Shown here in pieces: positions 46,490-58,947 of a stretch of 64,000 nucleotides of DNA. The position numbers and the translations under genes were made by a program. Positions within the stretch are counted from its first letter, which is position 1. Each line of letters begins with the position of its first letter. Origin of the DNA: Trema orientale. Taxonomy: Eukaryota > Streptophyta > Magnoliopsida > Rosales > Cannabaceae. Below the pieces are notes generated by a model. The model made no database searches, was not told where the DNA came from, and was given only the letters and a program-made list of their open reading frames with translations. The DNA is taken from contig JXTC01000091.1 in NCBI GenBank assembly GCA_002914845.1, forward strand, positions 677,380 through 741,379, given 5' to 3'.

Positions 46490-47370
46490 TATAAATAAGT
46501 AACCAAATAATAGTAGGGAGTAGAAATAAGTAACCAATTAGGTTATTGGTGGTTACTAGAAATCAAAGTACTAGGAAACTAGTAAACAAACACAGGAAGT
46601 AGTAATGTAACCAGAGTAACCAAATTAATAAGTGGCAACTAGGCATTAGAAACCATATTTGTTCATACCAAATTTGTTGCTACGCAACTAAAAACAATAT
46701 ATTGGAGACTGGTAATTATTTGTGTAGTTGTTGGAAGCTAGTTACCAATATTTTAATTGATCAATATTGAAATTAATAACTGAGTTGATTATTGGAAACT
46801 AGAAACTAATTTTATTAATCAGGTTACATAAAATGAGAAACCAAATCAGTTTCTACTATTAACAATAAGCATATAAGCTAATAACCAAAATCTAAATTAG
46901 TTTTTACCACTAATCGATAGATTAATATGGCAAAAAACTAACCAAAGAAACTATATTTGGTTATCAGAGAAAGCAATAACCATTCATTAAATTAGTTACT
47001 AGAAACTAGTATTCGTGCTTCAATCATATAATTTCTAATAAAAACTAATTTGGTTTCTATTAGTAACCAACAAACCACTATGGCAAAGAAACCAAAAACT
47101 ATAACCAAAGAAACTAGAACCAATAACCAAAGAAATAAGAAACTTCTAACTAAAGAAACCATCTGGTTAATTGTCAAATAAATTACTTGTCAGTCACCAA
47201 ATTGATTATTAGAAACCAATAACTAAAGCTTCAATCTTGTAACTAGTAACTCTAGAAGCCAGTAATTAAATTGGTTATTATAAACCAAAAACTAATATAA
47301 TTATTGCAAACTAATTACCTATTTTGTATCTAATCACTCTTGAAACAGTAACTAATTCGGTTATTAAAAA
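46490..47370. repeat. Array of AACCAGTTAC/GGTTACTAGAAAC motifs
   Basis: Dense short repeats on both strands, such as GGTTATTGG, ACTAGAAACTAGT and AAACCAAATCAGTTTC. There is no strict period. Similar motif clusters lie at 18605-18725, 33936-34610 and 48945-49425. Confidence 0.7.
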
Positions 47371-47832
47371 AAAGCTGCTGCAGATCTTTACTTATAAGGA
47401 AAAAATTTCTTACAAGTGTTTACAATACTCATTTACAACTTTGATTCCAGATACACCCAGTACTCTCCCACGAGTATTCTCTTTCTCACACCTTTTTAAT
47501 CTCTTTGAACAATTATCCATCTAACCAAGAGAACAAACACAAATTCAAAATCTCAAAGCTGATCCAAACAAGTAGCAAAGACAAATATAGTAAAGATCAC
47601 ACAAAAATTTCAAAGAGGCAAATGATCAAACACTTGGAAGGTAAAGAACTAAACTCATGCAAAACTCGACCAAACAAACTCAGATCTCATAAGTTTTCAA
47701 TCCAACAAAATATAAAACACATGAAACATAACCAAGAGTAGTAGCATTTAAGAACACGAAGAACCGAGTAACACAACTTAAAATCCCAAAAATCTCATTA
47801 AAATTTACAGGCAATGCCTGCTCTAATACCAA

Positions 47833-48165
47833 ATATTAAGTCAGGCTACTAGTCTGTTCTAACACGATTCCCAGATTTGTAGAACTTTAAACAAACATAT
47901 GAATAGAAATAAAGAAGAGACACAAGATTTTTATTGTGGTTCAACACAACCAAGTTATGTCTACATCCACGGGACCTAGTCCAATAAGCAATCAATCTAC
48001 TAGAAATATGAATAGAGTACAAATACAGGTCTTATACAAAAATCTAGAACTCCCTTCTAGTTTGTCGCCGATTTGAACTCTGATTTCCTTCGTGGAAGAT
48101 GCTTCTTCAATCTTGTAGCAAAGAAACTAATTACGGTCATCTCATTAGATGGCTCGGACTTACGG
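47833..48165 (-). repeat. Truncated copia-type LTR with primer-binding site
   Basis: A degenerate primer-binding site (- strand TTGGTATTAGAGCAGGC, about 47817-47833) precedes a stretch with the same layout as the deleted copia LTR: TTTTTATTGTGGTTCAAC, TGTCTACATCCA, GGGACCTAGTCC, GAGTACAAATAC. The LTR breaks off near 48165, where a different LTR fragment begins. 47380-47815 may be leader sequence of the same lost element. Confidence 0.5.
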
Positions 48166-48935
48166 GTGACCCACTAGGATACCTCAGACATCATGGTTGC
48201 ATACATAGTTATATGTTGGCTTGAACAGATATGTACTGGTTTTGGTGAACGATTTACAATGGTTTGGAATATTTGAACTATTGGACTGTGATTTCCACTT
48301 AGATTTTTATGAACTACTTTGAATGGACTACTAACCATGCAGGACCTTTAACGTGAGTATATTTCTTATGTATAAAAACTTGTAATCGATTCTCTACTGA
48401 GCATTCACGTGCTCACCCTCCTTACTTTCTCCCACTTTCAGGTATTAATTTATTTTGGGATAATTATCTTGGTAGCTCGACAAGGTTGTTTGGCATGTGT
48501 ATGTCGTTTCTCACATCTTCATTGGTTGGTTCCTATTCCATATCACCTCTTCCTTTCTATGTCAAATTTATTTAGCTAATAGTAGTGTATTTACTAAGTA
48601 AATGTATGAGGATGATTTTGGCATTAAATTGAGTACTTAGAAATACAAATGATTTTATGTAAATTATTTGGACATTGGGCCTAAGGTTTTAAATTGAACG
48701 CTTCATTAAATTTCATGATTTAGTAAAAGTTTTCAAACTAATTATTTATAATTTCTCTCAATTTTTAAATGAAGATTTTGCTTGAGAAATTAAAAGAAAT
48801 GGAAAGTTTCATAATTTTGTAAATAAAATCTAAAATTTCAAGTACTCGATTTTTTAAAATTTTGGAAAATCACTATTTACCACTATTTCAACATAAAATT
48901 ACTAAAAGTCACGGTTTTGAATTTCCAGTCATAAC
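48166..48935 (+). repeat. Truncated LTR fragment related to the LARD LTRs
   Basis: From about TTTATGAACTAC... to AAAAGTCACGG it follows the 3' part of the LTRs at 52700-54751 and 58948-60952, for example CATTCACGTGCTCACC, GGCATGTGTATGT and ATTTACCACTATTTCAAC. The 5' half and any partner LTR are missing. Confidence 0.75.
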
Positions 48936-48944
48936 ACCTAGTTA

Positions 48945-49425
48945 CTCTTGAAAGTGGAAACTAGAGATTAGTTTCATTAATTTAGTTAGTAACCTAATTG
49001 GTTTCCACTTGTAACAAAAAAACTAACCTGATTATCAGATAAACTAAATTGGTTATTAGCTACTCTTGAAACCAAAAATTAAATTAGTTTATACCAATAA
49101 CTAGAATCTAAATTGACAATAATACTATTAAAAAGAAAAACAATAGGCAATTTGGTTATTAAAAACCAGAAACCAATATAGAAAAGAAACCATTAATTAA
49201 ATTGGATACTGGTTACCTTTAAAAGTATTAAAAGTAGAATCTAGAAACTAGTTTCATTAATTTGGTTAGTAACCTAATTAGTTTCCACTTGCAACTAAAA
49301 ATTAACCGGATTATTAGAGAAACCAAATTGGTTATTGGCTACTCTTGAAATCAAAAACTAAATTATTTATACCAATAACCAGAATCTAAGCTGATAGTAA
49401 TACTATTAAAATGAAAAATAAGGAA
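48945..49425. repeat. AAACTAGTTTC/GGTTATTGG motif array with internal ~200-bp duplication
   Basis: 48945-49160 and about 49229-49425 are diverged copies sharing TTTCATTAATTT(A/G)GTTAGTAACC and TTGGTTATTRGCTACTCTTG. The array has the same motif vocabulary as 46490-47370. Confidence 0.75.
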
Positions 49426-49439
49426 GGAGAAAACACAAA

Positions 49440-50704
49440 CTTAGTGCCAAAAAAAAAAAAATCAGGGTTCGAAGCCTGTTAAGGAGGGGTAGGTTGTAGG
49501 TAGCAACCATTATGCAAGCAGCGTTTTTTAATCATTTAGTTATTTTTTTTATTTATAAATAAACGTTTGTTTTCTAGCACTTTTAGTGAAAATTGCCATT
49601 TTAGATCCTATAAAACTATATTTATCTTTCCAAACCGTAATTTTCTCATTATTCTTGAAAACATAGGTAGAACTGTCCTTTCTGTTTTTTCGGCGTGCTC
49701 GTGATCAAGCATAATTTTTATAAACAATGTACGCCTAGCTAGCCAGAGATCAAAATTCAAAACAAAACCTCTCAACCAGCCTACAAAATTTCGAGCAACG
49801 AAAGAAAGCAAAATGCTAAGATAACATTTATTTAAACAAAGAAAAAAGCTTTGAGCATCTGGTTAAGTAAAAAGGAAAATAAAAATAAAAAATAATTTTT
49901 TTTTAAATGTATGTAGAGAAAGTGGTACTACTTTGTCGATGTAATAAAAATGGAAACATGGGAAAAAGAGTGATCATCATGACCAATCGGCTGATGTATA
50001 TATAAAGGTACTATATATTATATATACTATCTATTTCTAAACTTGTGCATATTCATCATTTATTTCGTGTTGATCATATTGATAACGAAGTGACAGCTAG
50101 AGAAAAAAATGAAGTTTGTCCAATATATATACACACATACATAGGACTCATTTGTTATGTATAGTCGCTTGTAACTTTCAATGATCTGCCGAAAAAAAAG
50201 AAAAAGAAAAGAAAAAGTCCAAGTTTCTAAACTTCGAATAATTCGTTCGAAAAAAATATTCTCTGTTCATTTTCACACTTAAGTCACATATGCAATGCAT
50301 GAATACTAATAACAAGTTGAATACAAGAGCTAGTAGCTTATCAAAAAAAAAAAAAAAAAAAAAAAAAAAACTAGAGGAGGCACGAAACATGGAGGAGAAA
50401 ACGCTGTGTATTCATTAACCATCAGCATCAAAGGAAGAATTAGCCATGCCGCAACTTAATAGTTACATAATTGTCAACTTATATATTCTTAAATTCTTTA
50501 TTGTTGTAGTCACGAAATATATCTTATCAGTAATAAGTCGGTCATAATTTAGGTACATCTACTTTCATTTTGATTTAAATTTTATTTATCGAAACAATAA
50601 TCATGTTTTTCAAGGAAAAAAAGTATAATCTTTTTAATTATATATTACACACATCATGCACTACTATTGTCCCCCCAAACAGATAGATATATACATATAT
50701 ATAT
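49440..50704. other. AT-rich intergenic stretch, no gene recognised
   Basis: Contains an A28 run (50343-50370), (TA)n near 50010, and an isolated GGGTTCGAAGCC near 49467 that resembles a pol III B box without an A box. Confidence 0.5.
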
Positions 50705-50949
50705 GGTTGCCAATCCAGTAGGTATTTTTTTTTTTTACCTTTGTGTAGGTATTTTTTTTTGGCCTTAGATCATAATCATCTAATGATGATTCAACGGCTA
50801 TAATGAAGTGTATGAAAAAACGTATATCATTAATGTTATTTCTCTCTTACTTTTTAATATAAAAAAATAAGCAAGTCAAATTTTTATTGGCCAAAATGAT
50901 ATCTATGTATAAGTGAAAAAAAGAAAAAAAACCTACTAGATTGGTACCC
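50705..50949. mobile_element. MITE of the CCAATCCAGTAGGT family
   Basis: The left end GGTTGCCAATCCAGTAGGTA after (TA)n and the right end ACCTACTAGATTGGTACCC before (TA)n; 245 bp. The central part shares ATGATGATTCAACGG and ATTAATG(T/A)TAT with the 35985 copy. Confidence 0.78.
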
Positions 50950-51400
50950 TATATATATATATTGTCTACTATCATATAGTTGGTTATGATATATAATCTC
51001 TAGCACTAGCAAATAATAAACACATGTGGAATATTAAGGGATATTCTTGAAAGTTTCCCCTCTTTGTGCTTTAATTTTGATATATTTTTGGCTACAAAAT
51101 TAAACAATTGATCAGTAGATTACTAAACATCATAATCACATATAATAGGAATCATTAAAATAAAGTTATCACATATAATAGGAACCATTAGAATAAAGTT
51201 AAGTCAATTTCACACGTACACATCTTATAACACTTGTCTAAACTGAAACATTATTGAGATTCATCTATATTATTTTTTCTTGCCATTTCGTACAAGCTTA
51301 TTCTATACATAAATCGAAACAAAAACAAACTCAATTAAGTAAATAATATAATTGAAAGAATACAAACAAAGAAAAAAAAAGGTCAATTTTAAAAATGTAC

Positions 51401-51409
51401 TATATATAG
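51401..51409 (+). promoter_or_regulatory. TATA box of the SAUR-like gene
   Basis: TATATATAG about 110 bp before the ATG at 51515, the only TATA-like stretch at a fitting distance in this stretch of leader. Confidence 0.5.
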
Positions 51410-51514
51410 CCGCCAATTTTCTTGCAGCTTCATCCATAAATTCCACAAGCACTGCATTATGTTATAAGCAGTGAAAAGTACCCGAGATTCATAAGATCAA
51501 TTTCGAGAAAAAAT

Positions 51515-51805
51515 ATGGGAAATAACTCATATTCAGCATATATGAGGTTTAGTACTGGAGAATCTATTGGGAGATCGGATAGAATTCGAAAAGGGTATGT
51601 ACCCGTGCTCGTGGAAAAAAAGAACGTCGTAGAAAAATTGTGGTTATCAATCAAGCTAATACGTCATCCTTATGTTGTCGCACTACTTAACAGGTCTGCA
51701 GATGAATTCGGGTATCCTCAGCATGGCTTACTTAAGATTAGTCACGACGTTGATGCATTCAAAAGAATGATCAAGAGCATCTCCCATCAGTACAACCAAT
51801 CCTAA
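51515..51805 (+). CDS. SAUR-like auxin-responsive protein
   Basis: Single-exon 96-residue protein, the usual SAUR design. The SAUR core spans about residues 28-85: KGYVPVLV, then IKLIRHPYVVALLNRSADEFGY, then GLLKISHDVDAF. Family members regulate cell expansion, classically by inhibiting PP2C.D phosphatases; that role is inferred from family only. It departs from consensus after GYVPVLV (EKKNVVEKLW instead of a Gly-led loop), and has ISHD where most have IPCD. The first ATG in frame is used, with a TATA box upstream. No neighbouring SAUR copies, although these genes often occur in clusters. No disruption seen. Confidence 0.85.
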   Translation: MGNNSYSAYMRFSTGESIGRSDRIRKGYVPVLVEKKNVVEKLWLSIKLIRHPYVVALLNRSADEFGYPQHGLLKISHDVDAFKRMIKSISHQYNQS

Positions 51806-52148
51806 CATATCCCAATTATAGATTATCAATATTGTTTTTAGCTACTTGCACTCTTCAATATATATATATATATATATATATTCATGTATCATTGTATATA
51901 TGTCTGTGACTATGCATTGAATATATTTTTATAGCCTCATCCATATATATTCAATTCTATCGGATCATGTTATTAGCTCGATCTGGTAAAAAAGCTCTAT
52001 CCAACTGCCAATATTTTAGCTATATGCACTTGTAATGGTGGTGATATATTGATTTGAGACTACTGTTTATAGCTCGTCAACGTGGGAAAAGACGTTTAAT
52101 TGCAAATAAGAAGAAAAGTAATACTAGACCGCCAATATATATATATAT
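51806..52148. other. SAUR 3' flank, no further gene
   Basis: (TA)n at about 51858-51880; otherwise AT-rich sequence with no ORF support. Confidence 0.55.
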
Positions 52149-52369
52149 GGGCCATAATCAGTACTTATCTAAAGGTATTTTTTTTAACAGTTGTATCATT
52201 ATTTAATTGTTACTATAATTTGATTAGTCAGAAAAAAAATGAAAAGAGATATATATTATTTAATATTTTTCTCCCTCTACTTTTTACCATGAAAAACGTG
52301 CGTAATGAATTTTAATTAGCAAAATAATACTTATAAATAGTTACAAAAAAATCTATTGGATTGGTGTCC
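52149..52369. mobile_element. MITE of the CCAATCCAGTAGGT family
   Basis: The left end GGGCCATAATCAGTACTTATC after (TA)n and the right end ATCTATTGGATTGGTGTCC before TATATATA; 221 bp, more diverged than the 35985 copy. Confidence 0.7.
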
Positions 52370-52500
52370 TATATATACACACAGTTATATAAAGATAAGG
52401 ACTAAAAGTGAGGTTATAGAATTAATCTAATTAATAACCATATTTGCCTCTAATATTGACCTCTAGAGTTCAATTCCCTACCCCAATATCAAAAAGTAAA

Positions 52501-52699
52501 AATAGAAAAAATCTTCAACCAGAAAAAGTTAAGTCGGTTGTGATGGTATTTAATGATGCAATAAATGTATTTTAGATGGTGGAATTGATAGGGTTATTGG
52601 CATTCATTTGCATTAAATGTCTCCCCAATTGTAAGGTGCATTTACTAATTGTTACGAGGTATCTAGCTTTCTACTGAATGTAATTGAGAGGACTTGTCT
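52501..52699. repeat. Duplicated copy of GDSL upstream DNA, interrupted by the LARD
   Basis: Matches 30285-30490 with scattered substitutions and small indels (AATCTTCAACCAGAAAA, AAGTCGGTTGTGAT, TTTAATGATGCAATAAATGTA). It resumes after the LARD as TGTCTTGCCACAAATTC (60953-60969). Confidence 0.88.
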
Positions 52700-54751
52700 T
52701 GTAAAACCCCTTAAAAATTTTAAGGGTAATTTGGTCTTTTGACCCAAATTTTCAAAAAAAAAAATCGAATTATTAAATGAACTTGGACATAATCTGGTCT
52801 AGATTCATTTGGATAAAAGTTTGAAGAAAGTATAAAAGCAGGGACAAAATTGAAATTTATTGAGGGCGTAAATGAAGAAATTTTTAGAAAACTAGGTCAA
52901 AACATAATTAAACAAAACAGTGCTCTTTTGCTTAGTTTCTGACACGACAGTTTCCGAAATTTCTTTTAAATCCCTCCACTCTTCATCTTCTTCACCCGAT
53001 ACCTCCGAATTCCCAAAACCTGTTCAACCCACTGTCGTCCAACCGAGTCATCGCACCATTAAGCTCTGTCACTGATGCGGCACCCCGCGTTGTTCTCCAG
53101 CCACTGATGAAGGAATCCTGACCAGCCCCGCCACGATACAAGCTCCGACGAGGGAGCTTGGTTCATCTGAAAATAGCGCCAGTTTTGGCATTTTCCAGCC
53201 AAAAACCACCGTCAGTCACCGCTCTCCCTCACCTCCGTCGTGTGAGGCTTCGACATGTCCCCTTCGACTTACTTCGAGCACTTTCACAGATGAAAACAGT
53301 TCCAGAATTCAGTGTTGAAGCCTGTTTCACGATCTAAAGATCCGATTGAAAATTGCATTTTCAAACCTATCGATCAAAAATTCGAAAACAATGCTCGACC
53401 CTCCAAACTATCGCCAAATGACGTCAAACATTCTCAATAGCACCGTAGCGTTATCTAATGACTCAACTGAGGTAGGGGTTCAATTATCTGGTTTTATACA
53501 TACTTTAATTTAAATTATGTATTATAATTATTTTGTGAAAAATCGTGAATAAAATGATATTTTGATAAACTGTTGGAAAATCTTGGATTATTCTAGAATT
53601 GGACTATGTGACTAATATAGATATTTGTAAAATCGTTATTTTGGGGTGATTCGGCAGATTTGCTGCTCATAGTACAGTAAATTCCAAAATAATATCAAGT
53701 GGAGTTTTAAAGTATTGTTTGTTATGTTTTGCATAGTTATTATATATCTTGTTACATGTTGTACATCCATAGGATTACACATGAGATACATCTTAGGCAT
53801 CAGGTATTTAGTAGGTGGCCAGTATCCCTGCCCTCAGTGAGAGCCTGTAAGCCTGCGTGGGGTCTTCTGATTACCCCCCACTCGGTAGGCATAAGCATTC
53901 AGTTGTCCCTCCGGTTCGATAGGAATAGACATATGGGTATCACTCTGGGTTTCTAGGATAGGTATCAGGCAGAGAGTACTTAGTACACGTAGTACGAGTT
54001 TCTTTAATTCGTGATGAGAGGATGTAAACTTATGGGATGGGATGATTTATGATATGTACAATCTTATGGTCCTGATTTTGGTTTTGAATATGTGATTATT
54101 CTGGATTTCAATTATTTTATAAACTCGGTTTATAAATGGCTTTTAGAAAAGATATTAATCATACAGGTTTATTAAAAATTGCATCCATTCACGTGCATTC
54201 ACGTGCTCATCCCTCTATTCCCTCCCATTTTCACGTGTTGATTTATTTTTGGGGTAACTATCGTGGTGGCATGACAAGCTTGTTTGGCATGTGTATGTTA
54301 TTTCCTACCTCTTCATTGATTGGTTCCTATTCTATAATATCTTTTCCTTTCTATATCAAATTTATTTAGCTAGTAGTACTGTATTTACTAAGTGGATATA
54401 TGAGGATGATTTTATTATTAAATTGAGTACTTAGAAATACAAATGATTTTATGTAAATTATTTGGATATTGGGCCTAAGATTTAAAACTGAACTCTCTTT
54501 ATCAAACATTATGATTTATCAAAAAGCTTCTAAATAAATTAATTGAAATTCCTCTAAATTTTAAGTGAAGTATTTTCTTGAAAAATCTCTATTAATGAGG
54601 GGTTTCCTTAATTTGAATTTTTCTTTCTTTTAAGGACTAAAATTTAAAATTTCAAGTTCCTAATTTTCTGGAATTTTGGAAAAATCATTATTTACCACTA
54701 TTTCAACTTAAAATTACTAAAACTCACAACTTTGAAATTTCGGTCGTGACA
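52700..54751 (+). repeat. 5' LTR of the LARD-like element
   Basis: Carries a ~100-bp GC-richer segment (about 53120-53240) that the other LTR lacks. A coding-looking but stop-filled stretch lies at 53000-53450. Confidence 0.9.
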
Positions 54752-57700
54752 AGAATGGTATCAGAGCTTCAGGCTTCAGATCCATCTAGGATCTTGCCTG
54801 TAATATTTTGGTATTTAAAAAGGGTTTTAGAAAAGTATTTGACAAATACCTCATACATTACTTAGGAATTGGCTAAATATATCGTCTTTGCTCTTATTCA
54901 TTTTGAATCCTTCGTTCACCTCCCTATAAGTGTAACTCTAAAATTCTTGGGATGGTCATATCCTTGAAATTCTAGTTTTAGAAGTGTCAGGGATAACACG
55001 AAACTAGTGAATTTTACTCATGTTGAAATTCCTCAATTCAGATGGATATTCATTCTTGTATTCCTATGTCCATTATGGTGATAAGCTATCTGAACCTCGT
55101 AGGTTCTAAGGTAGCTATTCGGTATCTTATATTATGATTGTCGTGAATTAACTTCGTTAGTATGAATTGGATTGTGATATTAATCCCTTGACTTTGGGTA
55201 TACTTTTAGTTACTCGGTTCGAGTAAATGGTAATAGTGCTGTGTTGAAATGTTTAAATCGATAATACTTTTTGGCATGACATATTATTTGTAGATTGACA
55301 AATTGGTATAACATGTTGAGTTTGCTTAAAGATAGTATTGTACTAAATTTACCAAGATAGGCTTGACATTAATTGTGTATTAGTAGAATAAATGAATAAA
55401 TTGTATTTGAGATTTTTTGGTTAATTAGTCTGATCTAAATTAATGAATTATGATTATATTTCCTTGTAAATTATTTCTTGTGATAAATTGTTTTGCCTAC
55501 TTGATAGTTGCATGCCTAGTTTACCTATCTTTTCCATTGAAACTTTTGAAAAAAAAAAATCATGATTAATAAATTAAGAAAAATTTTCACTGATTGAAAA
55601 ATAGATTTGTATATCTAGATGTAGTTTTCATTCGGTCTTATATTTTCTCCATCAACATATCGGCTCTGTAATCCTTGGTTAAGAAATAAATTGGTTAGTA
55701 GTAATTTAATCAAATTTAGAATTTTCTTAAATTTTTAGATTTTCAAAATTGATTAATATGGTTTGAAAAAAAGTAGGCTGCTATATTTGATGAATTGCAT
55801 ACCTTCATTTTCAAAGAAACTATGGATATTTTAAATTTAAATATCGGATAGGTAAAAGTGATTCACTTTTTCAAATAATGTATAATTTCAAAAAAAAAAA
55901 AAAAACTTATAGGCTATTTGAAATTGGAATTTATGAAATTGTACTATTATAAAGTTTGAACTTTGGTTTACAAAATTTAGTTATAGTATTAAATTAATCC
56001 TAGTTTACATTTGACAGTACTATTGGATAATTCTTTAGACTAAGAAATTTTTATAAAAGTGTCTTTCTAGTTTTAAAAGTGGTAGATACTCTTGGTGCTT
56101 GACTTAGCAGCTGAAATGTACTTTTACATATTTACTTATATGATAACTTAGAACTAAACACAGAATGTTTATGGAAAAGTTTATATGGCAACTTTGAGAA
56201 ACAAGTTTGATTTCTTAAAAAACCTTGGGTATAAATCAATGCAGTATAAGTTTAAATTTTTGGAAAAAATTATATATGTGTTTGAGATGCAATATATATA
56301 TATAAAATATCTTGCTATATGAATTTTGTTAAGCAAAAATTAGTAATGGAATCCGGTTTAGAATCTTGTGTGAATACAAAGAATATTAGATTTTAAATTC
56401 TAGTTTGGAAGTTTTGTAAAACTTTGTTATATCGGCTTTATGTGTCTTATTGTGTGGCTTATTTATTTGGTGTATACATGATATTTGTGATCGGATTGTT
56501 AAATTCTTGTTGCGTAATAAATGATTTTTTCACTAGTTAAGTCAAGTTGGGTTGACCCTACCCTGGTGGTATCAATTGGATAAGTAAGCGCTTGTGTGGT
56601 TGATTTAATTTGGTATTCTAAGTGTTGAGAGCTCCTGATGTCGGAAACTTAGGATGATATTTCGTTTACACACAGAATAAAAATTTATTTTTTAAATACT
56701 TAAGCCTTGGAGAGACTTAGGTGATGTATAATTATGCATAGTATCTTCTTTGAAATAAAAATTTAAACTAATCGATTTATGAAACTTGGATTTTCTAATG
56801 GGTAAGAGCTATGGATTGATATGCCTCGATTTGATATTTGGTAAATTCTGAATATAAGTATAAATTTGTTCTGTTTTCTTTGGAAACATAATTTGAACTT
56901 TTAAATTCATAGAGTTTGTGCATATTACATATTGGTTGGCTATATAAAAATGTTATTTTCAATAAACATATTTTACAAGTTGAGTAAGGTTAAAAAAAAA
57001 AACCCTCAATAAAACATTACCTAAAGTTTGTCATTAATGAGGAATTATGGTAAATTATTTGTATAATGTGTTTTGTCAACAAAAAGAAAGTATGTTTTAA
57101 AATCTATATATGTTTTAAAATCTATTGGAGACGTATTTGAGAAATTTGGAAAAGTTTTGAAATTTTAAGAAAATTTCTATTATGCTTAATTATGATTTAA
57201 AAGAAATTAACATGTTTTAAGTACTTGATAGTTTAATTAACAAACTATATATCAAGCAAGAAACATCTTCTTGTCCTACTTACTTAGCGTAGTAAGTGGA
57301 ATTGGTGTATTAGATGCTAAATTGATTGACTAATGATGACAAGATTCAATCTTGTTAATGTATCCCCTTTTAGTATTAATGAGTGAGTACTACTTGAGGT
57401 ACTTTACTTGTATTAATTCTTGGAAATTTTTGGAGACTCTGGTTATAATCTGTTATGAATTAGAGTCCTTATTGAATTTATTAGCAATGAGTTCAGTTTG
57501 TAACTCATTACTTGATTTGAGTTGGATCCAAATATTATTATATTGGTATAATTGATGGTATAGGAATCAGTTTACTTATGAGTCTATATTGAGAGTTGTT
57601 AGACTCTTGTTATTATATTTTCAAAGGAAATGCTTGAAGTTTAAGTCTGGTTTACCTATGGCCAAGATGAGACCTTATTTTAAACTAGTGTAGTATTCCT

Positions 57701-58947
57701 ATATGCCCCCTGATATTTGTGCTGCAATTTTTCAAAACTATTTTCAAAATTATTTTTTATTTAAAAATGAAATAAGCTTAGATGGGAGATAGATATCACT
57801 ATAGAGATAACCTATTCTGTTGAAACATTGTTTCTGGAGCATTGTAGTATTGTTAACATTTTATTTGCTTATTGGGTATTGATGCATTTCTATATGACTT
57901 TCTCTTGTACAAAAGACTTAGAAAGTCTTTGGAGATGATTGATGATTTGAGATTATTGTTATACTCCCTACATTAGGTAAAAAGACTTGAAAAGTCTCTG
58001 GATATAAGTATGGTATGAATAATTACCATATGGTGTTACTATGGATAAAATACTTGGGAAGTCTAGGGACTATATTTGTTATGTAGGTACTTACATTTTA
58101 TATGCTTGGACTGTAGTAATTTAACTGGTTGTATTTGTTGTGCTATGTACTTCTGTGTTGATAATTTCCTGTTATGATAGTTCTAGTCTTGTTCTTGACT
58201 AGAAATGATTTGTGTGCATGATTATTTCTCACTCGTTGTGAGGAACAGTAAATGACTTAGGTCATTGTATTCTTATTGTCATTTTTGACATCTAAACTCG
58301 TCTATTTTGTATGTTGTGTAACATAAGTGTAACTATTTTCTACATAAGTGTAAGTATTTTCTACTCAAAACCTTGTTGAGTGCTATCTTGTGTTGATGAG
58401 GATTTTGTTAAAGTCTTTAGACTCAGTGATTGATTAGAACCAAATTTATCTATAGACAACTGGAATTGTCCTAATGTGTTATTGATCTAGTGTGATAGAG
58501 GAACGATATTGTATGTACCTGATATTTGATCCGCTATACTGTATTGGTACCTAATAATCGTTGTTATCATTGTAGAAGTCTTATATTTTTGACTTCTAGT
58601 CTTGATTAACGTTACTGCTTCTGCAATTAATTACTAATTTGGGGTCATCATTTCCTATCTCTTGTGTCAAGGTCTTATGCCTATTGATAAGCTATCTTAC
58701 GATTCTATGTCTCTTTATATACATCTTTATCACATAACTTTGTATGGCATTGGTATGTTGGCATAGTCCTAACTCCAAGTGTAAAGTGTATGTTTCACAC
58801 TTCTTGATTTAACTAGTGTTTGATTCGCTACTCCTATGTTCTATAACAGGTGGCTCACTCTCTGTTGGGTTGTCATCCCTTGTTATTTTACTCGTATCCC
58901 ATGTCGTGTTTGAATTTCGGGACGAAATTCTTTTAAGGAGGGAAGGA
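54752..58947. other. Non-coding interior of the LARD-like element
   Basis: 4.2 kb of AT-rich DNA with a primer-binding site at its start and a purine tract at its end. No frame over about 67 codons and no recognisable retroviral motif apart from the terminal chromovirus-like sequence. Confidence 0.85.

Noticed and set aside
49440-49510. GGGTTCGAAGCC resembling a pol III B box
   Set aside because: No A box at the right distance upstream, no tRNA fold and no flanking duplication, so neither a tRNA nor a SINE is supported.
49608-49811. 67-codon - strand ORF (MLSFVARNFVGWL...)
   Set aside because: No domain recognised, isolated in AT-rich DNA, expected by chance.
53000-53450. Gene-like GC-richer stretch within the LARD LTR
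   Set aside because: Repeated in the other LTR, stop-filled in all frames, so it is LTR sequence rather than a gene.
54752-58947. Possible coding gag/pol in the LARD interior
   Set aside because: No zinc knuckle, protease, YVDD/YMDD or integrase motif in any frame that I could find, and frames are short.
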